DNA from: Cobetia sp. L2A1
GTDB lineage: Bacteria; Pseudomonadota; Gammaproteobacteria; Pseudomonadales; Halomonadaceae
Length of the DNA stretch: 64,000 nucleotides
NCBI RefSeq assembly: GCF_009796845.1
Contig: NZ_CP047025.1
Coordinates: 992,001 to 1,056,000, forward strand
Direction: 5' to 3'
Under the pieces are notes generated by a model that had not been told where the DNA came from, searched no databases, and worked only from the letters and a program-made list of their open reading frames with translations. This document shows positions 18,899 to 27,634 of this stretch, one piece after another (position 1 is the stretch's first letter; every line of letters begins with the position of its first letter). The translations under genes and the position numbers were made by a program.

Positions 18899-19580
18899 TC
18901 ACATGATGGCACTTGCGGTGCCGCGTTACCGTCTCGTCATTTTTGACTGGGACGGCACGCTGATGGATTCCGAGGCGCGCATTGTCGGCTGTCTTCAGGC
19001 AGCGTCGCGTGAGCTGGAGATAGGGGAACTGTCTGCAGCGGCGGCGCGCGACATCATCGGTCTTGGATTGCCTGAGGCAATGGAGCGGTTGTTCCCGGGG
19101 ATCACCGAGTCGCAGGGCGAGGCATTGGTCGCGGCTTACAAGCGCCATTTCGTGGCGGTCGATACGACGCCGCTGAATTTCTTTCCGGGCGTCGAGGCAG
19201 GGCTTGCACGCTTGCGAGCCCATCCTGATCAGCTGTTGGCCGTTGCAACAGGCAAGAGTCGTCGCGGGCTGGATCGCATGTTTGAGCATCACGCCTGTGG
19301 CGATTGGTTCCATGCATCGCGTACCGCAGACGTGACACGCTCCAAGCCGCACCCCCTGATGCTTGAAGAATTATTGGCAGAGTTGAACGTTGAGGCTCAC
19401 CACGCCCTGATGGTTGGCGATACCGAATATGATCTGGAGATGGCGCGTGCGCTGGGCATGCATAGCGTTGGCGTTGACTATGGCGTGCACAGCGTGCCGC
19501 GCCTCGAAGCCTGTTCACCACAACGCGTGGTCTCACACTTCGATGAGCTGATGGATTGGCTATACGTCCCGCAGCAGTAA
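18891..19580 (+). CDS. HAD-superfamily hydrolase (phosphoglycolate-phosphatase-like)
   Basis: Cytoplasmic HAD hydrolase of 229 residues. Motif I FDWDGTLMDSE gives the nucleophile Asp and acid/base Asp, motif II is seen in AVATGKSRRGLD, the conserved Lys in SKPHPLML and motif IV in MVGDTEYDLEMA. The cap is a small alpha-helical domain as in Gph and PpaX. The substrate cannot be read from sequence. The ATG overlaps the rluC stop by 8 bases, so the two are co-transcribed, as in pseudomonads. Confidence 0.9.
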   Translation: MTDHMMALAVPRYRLVIFDWDGTLMDSEARIVGCLQAASRELEIGELSAAAARDIIGLGLPEAMERLFPGITESQGEALVAAYKRHFVAVDTTPLNFFPGVEAGLARLRAHPDQLLAVATGKSRRGLDRMFEHHACGDWFHASRTADVTRSKPHPLMLEELLAELNVEAHHALMVGDTEYDLEMARALGMHSVGVDYGVHSVPRLEACSPQRVVSHFDELMDWLYVPQQ

Positions 19581-19661
19581 CGCAGTGGCATAACGGTTGA
19601 TCTGGCAGGGTATGCAGACTCCTGAGATGAATAACAGAACAAGGGACAGGAGCAAGACGCA

Positions 19662-20747
19662 ATGAGTGATCAACCGCATGATCCGTGGCGTGAAGGCCCG
19701 GGGGAGCAAGCTCAGTCAAGGGGGCAGGCTGGGGAGTTGGCAGGCCACCAGCAACCACATGGTGCAGCCTCGGCTGAAAATGTGGATTGGCAGGCCCGCG
19801 AACGTACCGCGCAGCTCGAGATGATGGACCGCTGGATACAGGGCGTCGTTACTGAGCAGCGCCGGTCGCGGCGCTGGAAGCTATTCTTCCGCTTCCTGTT
19901 CGCGTTGCTGTTCATCGCCTCGATCGCGACCTCGGTATCGATCTTCATGCTGGGTAGCCAGCCGGCAGCGCTGCCCGGTGAAAAGCATCTGGGTATCGTG
20001 CGCGTGAAGGGTGTGATTGAAGCGGATGGCGAGGCCAATGCCGAGCGGATCATCAAGGGCTTGCGTGCCGCTTGGGATTCGCCGGCCTCGGTAGCTGTCG
20101 TGCTTGATATCAATTCGCCAGGCGGAAGCCCGGTTCAGTCTCAGCGCGTGTACGATGAGTTGATGCGCATGCGTGAGAAGGGCGACAAGCCCGTCATTGC
20201 CGTGATTGAAGACCTGGGTGCGAGCGGTGCGTATTACATGGCAGCGGGCGCTGGAGAAATCATCGCGGCACCATCAAGCCTGGTGGGCTCCATTGGCGTC
20301 ATTTCCTCAAGCTTCGGGCTCAAGGGACCGATGGAAGAGCTGGGTATCGAGCGTCGAGTATTTACCGCCGGCGAGAACAAGGCGTTCCTGGATCCGTTCT
20401 CCGATATCTCGCCGGATCAACGTGCCTTCTGGCAGGGTGTGCTGGCGACAACGCATCAGCAGTTCATCTCGGCGGTCAAGGCAGGTCGGGGAGATAGACT
20501 CAAGGATGACCCGAAGCTGTTCTCCGGCCTGATCTGGACCGGTGAGCAAGCGCTTGATCTGGGCTTGATCGATCGTACTGCAACGCTTGAGCAATTGACG
20601 GCAGAGTTGGCACCCGAGGGCGGTATCCATGACTACACGCCGCGCCAGGATGCGTTTGAGCGCTTTACGCGCCGTTTCGCTGGGGTAATGGCCAGTGCTG
20701 TTGGCCTGGAGGCGACGGTGTCGCCGGTCAGCTATCGCCTGCCATAG
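19662..20747 (+). CDS. sppA: Signal peptide peptidase SppA, short (36K) type
   Basis: Membrane-bound serine peptidase that degrades cleaved signal peptides. The 361-residue protein has a hydrophilic cytoplasmic tail of about 70 residues, one membrane segment (FFRFLFALLFIASIATSVSIF) and the S49 peptidase domain with VVLDINSPGGSP, DLGASGAYYMAAGA and the region SSLVGSIGVI that carries the catalytic Ser. It is half the length of E. coli SppA, matching the single-domain SppA36K group. An SD sequence GGGACAGGAGC lies upstream. Confidence 0.93.
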   Translation: MSDQPHDPWREGPGEQAQSRGQAGELAGHQQPHGAASAENVDWQARERTAQLEMMDRWIQGVVTEQRRSRRWKLFFRFLFALLFIASIATSVSIFMLGSQPAALPGEKHLGIVRVKGVIEADGEANAERIIKGLRAAWDSPASVAVVLDINSPGGSPVQSQRVYDELMRMREKGDKPVIAVIEDLGASGAYYMAAGAGEIIAAPSSLVGSIGVISSSFGLKGPMEELGIERRVFTAGENKAFLDPFSDISPDQRAFWQGVLATTHQQFISAVKAGRGDRLKDDPKLFSGLIWTGEQALDLGLIDRTATLEQLTAELAPEGGIHDYTPRQDAFERFTRRFAGVMASAVGLEATVSPVSYRLP

Positions 20748-20779
20748 TCACTGGCTGCATTTGTCACTGACTGGGCGAG

Positions 20780-21379
20780 TCATCGTGTGCCCTGGTGATC
20801 GAGAAGTGGATCAAGGCCTGCCTCGCGCAGCAGTTCGCACAGGCGAATCAGTGGCAGGCCGATCAAGGTGTTGGGGTCACGACCTTCAAGGCGCTCGAAC
20901 AGTGTGATGCCCAGTCCTTCCATGCGAAAGCTACCCGCAGAGTCGAGCGGTTGCTCGCGTTCCACGTAACGGGCGATCTCTTCGCTGCTCAAGATGCGAA
21001 AGACGACGTCGAAGCTCTCGTGGCAGACCCAATGGCGCGGCCTGGAAGTATCGATCAGTGCCAGGCCGGTCACGAAGCGTACGCGTCGACCTGAAAAGCG
21101 TGCCAGCTGGTCGCGTGCCGCTTGCAGGTCTGCAGGTTTGCCGAGGATCTCACCCTCGAAGACGGCGACCTGGTCACTGCCGATGATCAGATGTTGCGCG
21201 TAGTTCTCGGCTACGGCGTTGGCCTTGCCCAGCGATAAGCGATGCACCAGTGTTTCGGCGTTTTCGCCGATGCGTGGTGTCTCGTCAATGTTGGGTGTGC
21301 TGCAGTCGTAGGGCAGACCGAGGCGATCCAGTAGTGCGCGCCGCCAGCGTGAGCTGGAAGCCAGTACCAGGCGAGTCAT
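20780..21379 (-). CDS. Maf family nucleotide pyrophosphatase (YceF type)
   Basis: House-cleaning pyrophosphatase; E. coli YceF prefers 7-methyl-GTP. The 199-residue form starts MTRLVLASSSRWRRALLDRLGL and shows the Maf features LASSS...RRALL, IGSDQVAVFEGEILGKP and GLALID, then ESFDVVFRILSSEEI. The neighbouring yceD-rpmF-plsX order matches the E. coli yceF locus. Unlike E. coli, the gene is set opposite to rluC-sppA on one side and diverges from yceD on the other. A longer frame starting at 21448 is not needed. Confidence 0.9.
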   Translation of the reverse strand: MTRLVLASSSRWRRALLDRLGLPYDCSTPNIDETPRIGENAETLVHRLSLGKANAVAENYAQHLIIGSDQVAVFEGEILGKPADLQAARDQLARFSGRRVRFVTGLALIDTSRPRHWVCHESFDVVFRILSSEEIARYVEREQPLDSAGSFRMEGLGITLFERLEGRDPNTLIGLPLIRLCELLREAGLDPLLDHQGTR

Positions 21380-21599
21380 TGCAAGTGTCCAGAGTGGCGG
21401 CCCTGCTGGTCGCGAGAGGCGTTTCAGGGCATTTGTATGGCAAGTCATTGAAATGACGAGGGTTGCAGGATGCCGTAAATCCTCTCGGCATTGAAGTGGC
21501 AGGGGCGTACAATCGCGCGCTGTACATGTTTCCTGTCATGACACCCCTGGTTGTCATTGAAAGAAAGCATGTGTGGAATGAACAAGTTGCTCATGCATT

Positions 21600-21628
21600 T
21601 TGACACCGGGAGGGGGAATCCCTATTAT
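21600..21628 (+). promoter_or_regulatory. Near-consensus sigma-70 promoter at yceD
   Basis: -35 TTGACA (21600-21605), exact 17-base spacer, -10 TATTAT (21623-21628). This is the best sigma-70 match I found in the window. The expected start (about 21635) is within a few bases of the yceD ATG at 21638, so the transcript would be nearly leaderless for yceD and would serve rpmF and plsX. Confidence 0.75.
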
Positions 21629-21637
21629 GGCGCGCCT

Positions 21638-22168
21638 ATGTTGACCACAAGACTGCCGACCAAGGTCGAGCCCTACCGGCTGGCGTCATCGGGTAAATGC
21701 CTTGAAGGTGTTATCCCGCTGGCGGACATGCCCCGTGTCGTAGAAGCTATTGGTGTGCAGGAAAGCGACGTTCGTATATCGCTCACCTTCGACATTGATA
21801 GTCAGCGACGCAGCTTCATCGAAGGATCCATCTCTTTCGAGGCAAGTCTGCTGTGTCAGCGTTGTCTGAGGCCGACTGAGCCGGAGCCGCTTTCCAGCGA
21901 CTTTCGACTAGGTCTCGTCACCAGCGATGCACTGGCGGCACAGCTGCCCGGTGAGTACGAGCCGGTAGTGGTGGAAAACGAACAGCTGGACCTCCTGTCA
22001 GTGATCGAGGATGAAGTGCTCCTGGTCCTGCCGCAGGTGGTCTACCACGAGGAGGCAGATTGTGCCGTCTCGCGCGACCAGCTGGCCAGCGGTGTGGAAC
22101 CCGAGGCCTCGGACGCACCCGCTGTGAATCCATTCAGTGTGCTTCGCACTCTGAAGGACAAGCACTGA
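21638..22168 (+). CDS. yceD: YceD/DUF177 family protein
   Basis: The 176-residue product (E. coli 173) has the DUF177 layout: MLTTRLPTKVEPYRLAS start, CLEGVIPLADMPRV, a LTFDIDSQRRSFIEGS strand, the cysteine pair in LLCQRCLRP and an acidic Asp/Glu-rich second half ending in NPFSVLRTLKDKH. DUF177 proteins precede rpmF in most bacteria and are linked to 23S rRNA or 50S metabolism. In-frame ATGs from 21551 lie upstream of the promoter at 21600 and are less likely. Co-directional with rpmF, 33 bases downstream. Confidence 0.9.
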   Translation: MLTTRLPTKVEPYRLASSGKCLEGVIPLADMPRVVEAIGVQESDVRISLTFDIDSQRRSFIEGSISFEASLLCQRCLRPTEPEPLSSDFRLGLVTSDALAAQLPGEYEPVVVENEQLDLLSVIEDEVLLVLPQVVYHEEADCAVSRDQLASGVEPEASDAPAVNPFSVLRTLKDKH

Positions 22169-22201
22169 ACTCATTTTGTCGACAAGATTGGAGTAATCCC
22201 C

Positions 22202-22372
22202 ATGGCAGTTCAGCAGAACCGCAAAACCCGTTCCAAGCGTGGCATGCGTCGTAGCCACGACGCTCTGACAGCACCGACCCTGTCCCAGGACAAGGAAACC
22301 GGTACTATCCACCTGCGTCACCACGTTTCTGCCGACGGTTTCTACCGTGGCCGCAAAGTCATTGATGCATAA
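22202..22372 (+). CDS. rpmF: 50S ribosomal protein L32
   Basis: A 56-residue bL32: [20 protein letters not shown] is the typical basic N-terminus, and [19 protein letters not shown] the usual C-terminal part. A GGAGTAATCCCC SD region precedes the ATG. No CxxC...C zinc site is present, so this is the zinc-independent form usual in gammaproteobacteria. It lies between yceD and plsX as in most bacteria. Confidence 0.96.
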   Translation: MAVQQNRKTRSKRGMRRSHDALTAPTLSQDKETGTIHLRHHVSADGFYRGRKVIDA

Positions 22373-22401
22373 AGCATTGATGCAGCGCGCGGTGTAACGC
22401 C

Positions 22402-23463
22402 GTGCGTATAGCCATCGATACGATGGGCGGGGACTTCGGTCCCCGCGCTACGTTAAGGGGCACGGCCAGTGCACTGCTGCGCGATACGCGGCTATGCGCT
22501 ACCCTTGTTGGTCCCGGGCATCTCTTGGATGCTGAGCTAGATTCCCTTCCTGCTTCACTCTCTCATGTTCGTGATCGCCTTCAGACCCTGGCCGTCGACG
22601 GCATTGTCGCGTCTGATGCACGGCCCTCCCGCATATTACGAGGCCGTGAGCCCAGTAGCATGTCGGAAGCCTTGCGTCTGGTCGCCAGTGGTCATGCCGA
22701 TGCCTGTGTCAGTGGTGGTAATACTGGTGCGCTGATGGCGCTGGCCATGCGAGAAGTGGGGAGAGTGGTGGGGGTTGAGCGTCCGGCGATCTGTGCGGCA
22801 GTGCCCACACGGGGCGCGCGTCCTTGTCATCTGCTGGATCTTGGCGCAAACGTGGAGGTGGCGCCTCGCCATCTGCTCGCGTTTGCACGCATGGGGGCTC
22901 TTCGTTGCCGCCTGCTCGAGGGTGTCGAGCGGCCGCGTGTCGGCCTGCTCAATGTGGGTGTCGAGTCGGGTAAGGGCACGACGCAAGTGCGTGAGGCTGA
23001 TGCACTATTGGCTGGTGCGGGGGAAGATTTCGACTACCTTGGCTTTGTCGAAGGGGGAGAGCTGTTCTCGGGCACGCTTGATGTCGTGGTGTGTGATGGC
23101 TTCGTCGGTAACATAGTGCTCAAGAGCAGCGAAGGGCTGGCGCAGATGTTGGCCGCTCAGCTTGGCGACACATTGGCAGCCAGCTGGCGGGCGCGATTGA
23201 TGGCCTGGCTTGCACGTCCGGCATTGACGCGGCTCACACGAGAGATGGACCCGGTGCGTTATAACGGAGCCAGTCTTTTGGGGCTCGCCAGCGTGGTAGT
23301 GAAGAGTCATGGCGGGGCGACTGGTGATGGTTTTTCCTTCGCGGTGACGCGTGCCGCACATGAGGCGCACCAACAGTTGCCGGCGTACTTGGCAACAGGC
23401 ATGACCCACGCAAGTGATATTGAGGGCGCAGTTGAGAGCCCTAAAAAAGAACTAGATAAGTAA
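22402..23463 (+). CDS. plsX: Phosphate acyltransferase PlsX
   Basis: Makes acyl-phosphate from acyl-ACP, feeding PlsY in phospholipid synthesis. The 353-residue protein starts at a GTG: VRIAIDTMGGDFGPRAT is the family N-terminus, and SGGNTGALMALAM, LLDLGANVE, LLNVGVESGKG and VCDGFVGNIVLKSSEG are the conserved blocks. No fabH follows; the next gene is fabD after about 310 bases. Confidence 0.95.
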   Translation: MRIAIDTMGGDFGPRATLRGTASALLRDTRLCATLVGPGHLLDAELDSLPASLSHVRDRLQTLAVDGIVASDARPSRILRGREPSSMSEALRLVASGHADACVSGGNTGALMALAMREVGRVVGVERPAICAAVPTRGARPCHLLDLGANVEVAPRHLLAFARMGALRCRLLEGVERPRVGLLNVGVESGKGTTQVREADALLAGAGEDFDYLGFVEGGELFSGTLDVVVCDGFVGNIVLKSSEGLAQMLAAQLGDTLAASWRARLMAWLARPALTRLTREMDPVRYNGASLLGLASVVVKSHGGATGDGFSFAVTRAAHEAHQQLPAYLATGMTHASDIEGAVESPKKELDK

Positions 23464-23775
23464 ATTGGTCTGAAACTTGTCCTCTGGGGTCGAGCTTGAG
23501 CGCGCACGGTGCGACAATGCCAGCGCTTGGCAGGAGAGCTGCTCACGCAAGGGCTTCTTCGCGCATTCAGACTGAAGCAGTCATGTGGTCGGTGGCAGGC
23601 AAGATAATCGTGCAGAGTGATTCATGGGTCCCAAGTGGGTCATGGGTGTGGCGTGAGAAAGAAGCAGGCTTTCCCCTGGTAGCAGACGCTGAGGTCAATG
23701 CGCCGACGAATTAGCGGAAAGCGGGTTTCATGACCCGTGTCAGTCCCACCTGAACAGATGGAAATGGTGACAGCA
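23464..23775. other. plsX-fabD intergenic region, place of fabH in enterobacteria
   Basis: About 312 bases with no supported gene. A small reading frame here shows no FabH features (no catalytic Cys or His-Asn motif). A short inverted repeat CGGGT/ACCCG lies just before fabD. I see no convincing promoter. Confidence 0.6.
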
Positions 23776-24735
23776 ATGACAGAATCCCTGGCCCTCATCT
23801 TCCCGGGGCAGGGCTCCCAGCAGGTTGGCATGCTGCGGGAGCTAGCGGAGCGCTATAGCGTCGTTCGCACTACCTTCGAGGAAGCCTCCGACGCGCTGGG
23901 GCGCGATCTCTGGCATCTGACGCAGGAAGGCCCGGCAGAGGAGCTCAATCGTACCGAGCTGACTCAGCCAGCACTTCTGACGGCTAGCGTCGCTATCTGG
24001 CGCGTTTGGCAGGAGCTGGAAGGTCCGCGTCCCGGTCGTATGGCAGGGCACTCCTTGGGCGAGTACAGCGCCATGGTCTGCGCCGGTGTGATCGGCTTTG
24101 CCGAAGGCATCAAGCTGGTGAATCTACGTGGCGAAGCCATGCAGACCGCCGTCCCGCAGGGGCAGGGCGCAATGGCTGCCATTCTCGGTCTCGAGAATGC
24201 TCAGGTCGAAGCGGCGTGTGCCAGTGCAGCGCAGGGTGAAGTGGTCGCGGCAGTCAACTATAATGCCCCGGGTCAGGTGGTTATCGCTGGTGGCACTGCT
24301 GCTGTCGAACGTGCCATTGCCGCCTGTCAGCAGGCGGGTGCCAAGCGCGCGATGCCGTTGCCAGTCTCCGTGCCATCCCATTGTGACCTGATGCGTCCGG
24401 CAGCTGACAAGCTGGCTGAAGCCATGAGTGCTATCGATTTTCGTACCCCGCGGTACACTGTGATTCAGAATGTCGATGCGCAAGCGCATGAGGATGTTGA
24501 CACTCTGCGTCAGCGTCTGATCGAACAGCTCTATCGGCCGGTGCGTTGGACGGATTGTGTCAACGCGATGTTTGATAGTGGTGCGCGGACCTTCATCGAA
24601 TGTGGTCCGGGCAAGGTGCTGACTGGCCTTGGCAAGCGTATCCAGCGGCAGGCGCGCGGCTTGGCGGTGAATGACCCGGATAGCCTCGAAGCAGCGCTGG
24701 AACTTGCCCGCGAAACTGCTGCCGAACAGAAATAA
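23776..24735 (+). CDS. fabD: Malonyl CoA-acyl carrier protein transacylase FabD
   Basis: Transfers malonyl from CoA to ACP. With the ATG giving MTESLALIFPGQGSQQVG the protein has 319 residues, near the E. coli 309. Catalytic Ser lies in GHSLGEYSAM, the Arg in VNLRGEAMQ, the catalytic His in PVSVPSHCDLMRP, and the C-terminal ECGPGKVLTGL is typical. In-frame starts at 23737, 23758 and GTG 23767 exist; the choice rests on the family N-terminus. Confidence 0.95.
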   Translation: MTESLALIFPGQGSQQVGMLRELAERYSVVRTTFEEASDALGRDLWHLTQEGPAEELNRTELTQPALLTASVAIWRVWQELEGPRPGRMAGHSLGEYSAMVCAGVIGFAEGIKLVNLRGEAMQTAVPQGQGAMAAILGLENAQVEAACASAAQGEVVAAVNYNAPGQVVIAGGTAAVERAIAACQQAGAKRAMPLPVSVPSHCDLMRPAADKLAEAMSAIDFRTPRYTVIQNVDAQAHEDVDTLRQRLIEQLYRPVRWTDCVNAMFDSGARTFIECGPGKVLTGLGKRIQRQARGLAVNDPDSLEAALELARETAAEQK

Positions 24736-24799
24736 GTAAGCTCGTGATCAGCCCGTGTGGCTGGTCATGTGACTTGGAATAGCCAACTCAGGACTCAAG

Positions 24800-25543
24800 A
24801 TGACGACCGAACGCAGAATCGCACTGGTGACCGGTGCCAGTCGTGGCATCGGCCAAGCCATTTCCCGTGAACTGGGCCGTCAGGGCCGCATCGTGATCGG
24901 TACTGCCACCAGCGAGAAAGGGGCTCAGGCCATCAGCGCCGACCTCGAAGCTCATGGCATCGAAGGCGCGGGCATGCTGCTCAATGTGACGGATCAGGCA
25001 AGCGTGGATTCGGTGGTCAAGGAAATCGGTGAGCGCTTTGGTGCGCCGACCATCCTTGTCAATAATGCCGGCATCACGCGTGATAACCTGTTGTTGCGCT
25101 TGAAAGAAGAAGACTGGGATGCGGTGCTCGATACCAATCTCAAGTCGGTCTTCCGCGTCAGCAAGACTTGTCTGCGTGGCATGACCAAGGCGCGCTTCGG
25201 TCGTATCGTCAATATCTCGTCTGTGGTTGCGACCATGGGCAATCTCGGTCAAGCCAACTATGCTGCCGCCAAGGCTGGCATGGAAGGGTTTGGTCGCTCG
25301 CTGGCGCGTGAAGTCGCGTCGCGGAACATTACCGTCAACTCAGTGGCGCCGGGTTTCATTGCCACTGACATGACTGAAGCATTGCCAGAAGCGCAGCATA
25401 CCGCGCTACTCGGCAACATCCCGCTGGCGCGTCTTGGCCAGCCGGAAGAGATTGCTGCGGCAGTCGGCTTCCTGACCAGTGATGCAGCAGGCTACATTAC
25501 CGGTGAGACGTTGCAGGTGAACGGCGGCATGAACATGCGCTGA
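24800..25543 (+). CDS. fabG: 3-oxoacyl-[acyl-carrier-protein] reductase FabG
   Basis: NADPH-dependent short-chain dehydrogenase of fatty-acid elongation. The 247 residues hold the cofactor loop TGASRGIGQAI, NNAGITRDNLLLR, the catalytic Ser in NISSVVATMGNLGQ, YAAAKAG with Tyr and Lys, and the C-terminal GGMNMR typical of FabG rather than other SDRs. It lies between fabD and acpP. Confidence 0.96.
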   Translation: MTTERRIALVTGASRGIGQAISRELGRQGRIVIGTATSEKGAQAISADLEAHGIEGAGMLLNVTDQASVDSVVKEIGERFGAPTILVNNAGITRDNLLLRLKEEDWDAVLDTNLKSVFRVSKTCLRGMTKARFGRIVNISSVVATMGNLGQANYAAAKAGMEGFGRSLAREVASRNITVNSVAPGFIATDMTEALPEAQHTALLGNIPLARLGQPEEIAAAVGFLTSDAAGYITGETLQVNGGMNMR

Positions 25544-25583
25544 ACCCCGCGCAGGGACGTGGTTGCGTCCCCTTGGGGTGGCC

Positions 25584-25589
25584 TATAAA
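25584..25589 (+). promoter_or_regulatory. Possible -10 element of an acpP promoter
   Basis: TATAAA at 25584-25589, about 55 bases before acpP. The nearest -35-like TTGCGT (25563-25568) is only 15 bases away, so the match is partial. An acpP-specific promoter is known in other bacteria and would explain high ACP expression. Confidence 0.35.
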
Positions 25590-25643
25590 CTACGCCCAGC
25601 TTTTTCGAGCTGCGGATTCCGTACCACTAGGAGTGATTGTTAA

Positions 25644-25877
25644 ATGAGCACCATTGAAGAACGCGTCAAGAAGGTTGTGGCTGAGCGCCTGAATGCCAAA
25701 GAAGAAGAAATCCAGAACTCTTCCTCTTTCACTGAAGACCTCGGCGCCGATTCCCTGGACACCGTTGAGCTGGTGATGGCTCTGGAAGAGGAATTTGATA
25801 CTGAAATTCCTGACGAAGAAGCAGAGAAGATCACCACCGTGCAGGAAGCTATCGATTACATCGTCAACCACCAGTAA
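25644..25877 (+). CDS. acpP: Acyl carrier protein
   Basis: A 77-residue ACP: acidic helical bundle with the phosphopantetheine serine in [18 protein letters not shown] at about residue 37. The start [17 protein letters not shown] is typical. A good SD sequence TAGGAGTG precedes the ATG. It carries the growing acyl chain for the Fab enzymes encoded around it and donates acyl groups to PlsX and the lipid A enzymes. Confidence 0.97.
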   Translation: MSTIEERVKKVVAERLNAKEEEIQNSSSFTEDLGADSLDTVELVMALEEEFDTEIPDEEAEKITTVQEAIDYIVNHQ

Positions 25878-26218
25878 GGTGGATTGAAGCGGCCACGGAG
25901 TTCATTTTCTCCCGTAGCCGTGATGTGGTTGCTGTACGTTCAAGGGCCGCACTGTTCATCAGTGCGGCCCTTGTCGTTGCTAGGTATTGTGTCAGACAGG
26001 ATGCCGGTGATGACCGTCCCCTTGGGTAGTGTGGTGCTGGCATTGGCGCCTCCCGCTGCACCTCGTCTCGACAGTCGGAGCTTTGTAAGCCAAGTCACGG
26101 AAATCATGCATGAAAACCGACTGCCCACGCATGGCAAGGTTTCTGTATAATGCGCTTAATTACGGCCCAGGCGCAGATGGCCCAGGCGTGCCTAATCGAT
26201 AGTTTTGGAGGAGACACG
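25878..26218. other. acpP-fabF intergenic region
   Basis: 341 bases without a gene. It contains the hairpin at 25941-25973 and a perfect TATAAT (26146-26151) about 68 bases before fabF. No good -35 lies 17 bases upstream of it. fabF may therefore have its own promoter; the region is otherwise featureless. Confidence 0.5.
25941..25973 (+). terminator. Stem-loop downstream of acpP
   Basis: Perfect 14-base inverted repeat (25941-25954 and 25960-25973), loop TTCAT, GC-rich core. It is followed by TCGTTGC rather than a long T-tract, so it may attenuate transcription or stabilise the abundant acpP mRNA rather than fully terminate. Confidence 0.65.
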
Positions 26219-27463
26219 ATGCCTCGCAGAAGGGTAGTGGTGACAGGTCTAGGCCTGGTGACCCCGGTCGGAAATACCGTCGAGGGAAGTTGGAGCAGTA
26301 TCAAATCGGGCAAGAGTGGCATCGCGGCCATCGAGCATTTCGATGTCAGCGGCTTCAATACCCGTTTTGGTGGCTCCATCAAGAACTTTGATGTGGGTCA
26401 GTATCTGAATCCGAAAGAGGCCCGCAAGATGGACCTCTTCATTCAGTACGGTATCGCGGCGGCTCATCAGGCCATCCATGATTCCGGTCTTGAGTGCACC
26501 GAAGAAAATGCCGATCGTATCGGTGTGGCCATCGGATCAGGTATCGGTGGCCTGCCGATGATCGAGCATAATCACAAGGCGATGGAAAAGGGGGGCGCGC
26601 GTCGCATCTCTCCCTTCTTCGTGCCGGGCTCCATCATCAACATGATCTCCGGTAATCTGGCGATCCAGTTTGGTTATCGTGGACCGAATATCGCAATCAC
26701 CACGGCGTGTACCACCGGTACCCACAATATCGGTTACAGCGCACGCACCATTGCCTATGGTGATGCTGATGTGATGGTGGCGGGTGGTGCCGAAATGGCG
26801 ACTACGCCGTTGGGCCTCGGTGGTTTCTCTGCTGCGCGCGCACTGTCGACGCGCAACGATGACCCGCAGTCAGCGAGCCGCCCGTGGGATCGTGATCGTG
26901 ATGGCTTCGTGCTGTCCGATGGCGCGGGTGTTGTCGTGCTTGAAGAGTATGAGCATGCCAAGGCACGTGGCGCGACCATCTATGCCGAGGTGCTCGGTTT
27001 CGGCATGTCTGACGATGCGCATCACATGACCGCGCCGCCGGAAGATGGCCGTGGTGCAGCCGCGGCGATGCGTAATGCCATTCGCGACGCCAAGCTGGAC
27101 CCGAGTCAGATTGACTACATCAATGCTCACGGCACTTCTACCAATGCTGGCGACAAGGCCGAAAGCCTTGCGGTTGAGTCGGTACTGGGGGATGCCGCGC
27201 GCAATGTGGCGGTCAGCTCGACCAAGTCGATGATTGGTCACCTGTTGGGTGCTGCGGGTGCCGTCGAGGCCGTCTTCTGTCTGTTGGCGATGCGTGATCA
27301 GGTCGCGCCGCCGACCATCAACCTCGACAATCCGGCCGAGGGCTGTAATCTCGATTACGTGCCACATACCGCACGTGACATGAAGATCGAGTACACCCTG
27401 TCCAACTCCTTCGGCTTCGGCGGCACCAACGGTTCACTGGTGTTCGGCAAGCTCAAGGATTGA
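26219..27463 (+). CDS. fabF: 3-oxoacyl-[acyl-carrier-protein] synthase II FabF
   Basis: Condensing enzyme KAS II of chain elongation. I use the ATG behind GGAGGAGACACG, giving 414 residues (E. coli 412) starting [18 protein letters not shown]. The catalytic Cys is in [10 protein letters not shown], the two histidines are in [11 protein letters not shown] and IGHLLGAAG, and the Lys is in STKSMIGH. An earlier ATG at 26150 overlaps the putative -10 element and is rejected. Confidence 0.95.
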   Translation: MPRRRVVVTGLGLVTPVGNTVEGSWSSIKSGKSGIAAIEHFDVSGFNTRFGGSIKNFDVGQYLNPKEARKMDLFIQYGIAAAHQAIHDSGLECTEENADRIGVAIGSGIGGLPMIEHNHKAMEKGGARRISPFFVPGSIINMISGNLAIQFGYRGPNIAITTACTTGTHNIGYSARTIAYGDADVMVAGGAEMATTPLGLGGFSAARALSTRNDDPQSASRPWDRDRDGFVLSDGAGVVVLEEYEHAKARGATIYAEVLGFGMSDDAHHMTAPPEDGRGAAAAMRNAIRDAKLDPSQIDYINAHGTSTNAGDKAESLAVESVLGDAARNVAVSSTKSMIGHLLGAAGAVEAVFCLLAMRDQVAPPTINLDNPAEGCNLDYVPHTARDMKIEYTLSNSFGFGGTNGSLVFGKLKD

Positions 27464-27492
27464 GATCACACGCGTATCGTGTCATCTCCTCT

Positions 27493-27522
27493 CAGACGCG
27501 CCCCCATTCGGGGGCGCGTCTG
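27493..27522 (+). terminator. GC-rich hairpin downstream of fabF
   Basis: Perfect 13-base inverted repeat (27493-27505 and 27510-27522), core GACGCGCCCCC, loop ATTC. No T-tract follows, so termination strength is uncertain. Confidence 0.6.
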
Positions 27523-27634
27523 TCTATGGCGCATGGATAAACCGTGACGTGCAGACACTGAGACCAACGGAAAGGTCCGCCAGGGCGGAGTTCGCCATCC
27601 TCCACACGCGCTCGCGGGCATGGGAGTTATCGCT

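Noticed and set aside
23496..23714. 72-codon frame between plsX and fabD
   Set aside because: No FabH or other motif; likely chance.
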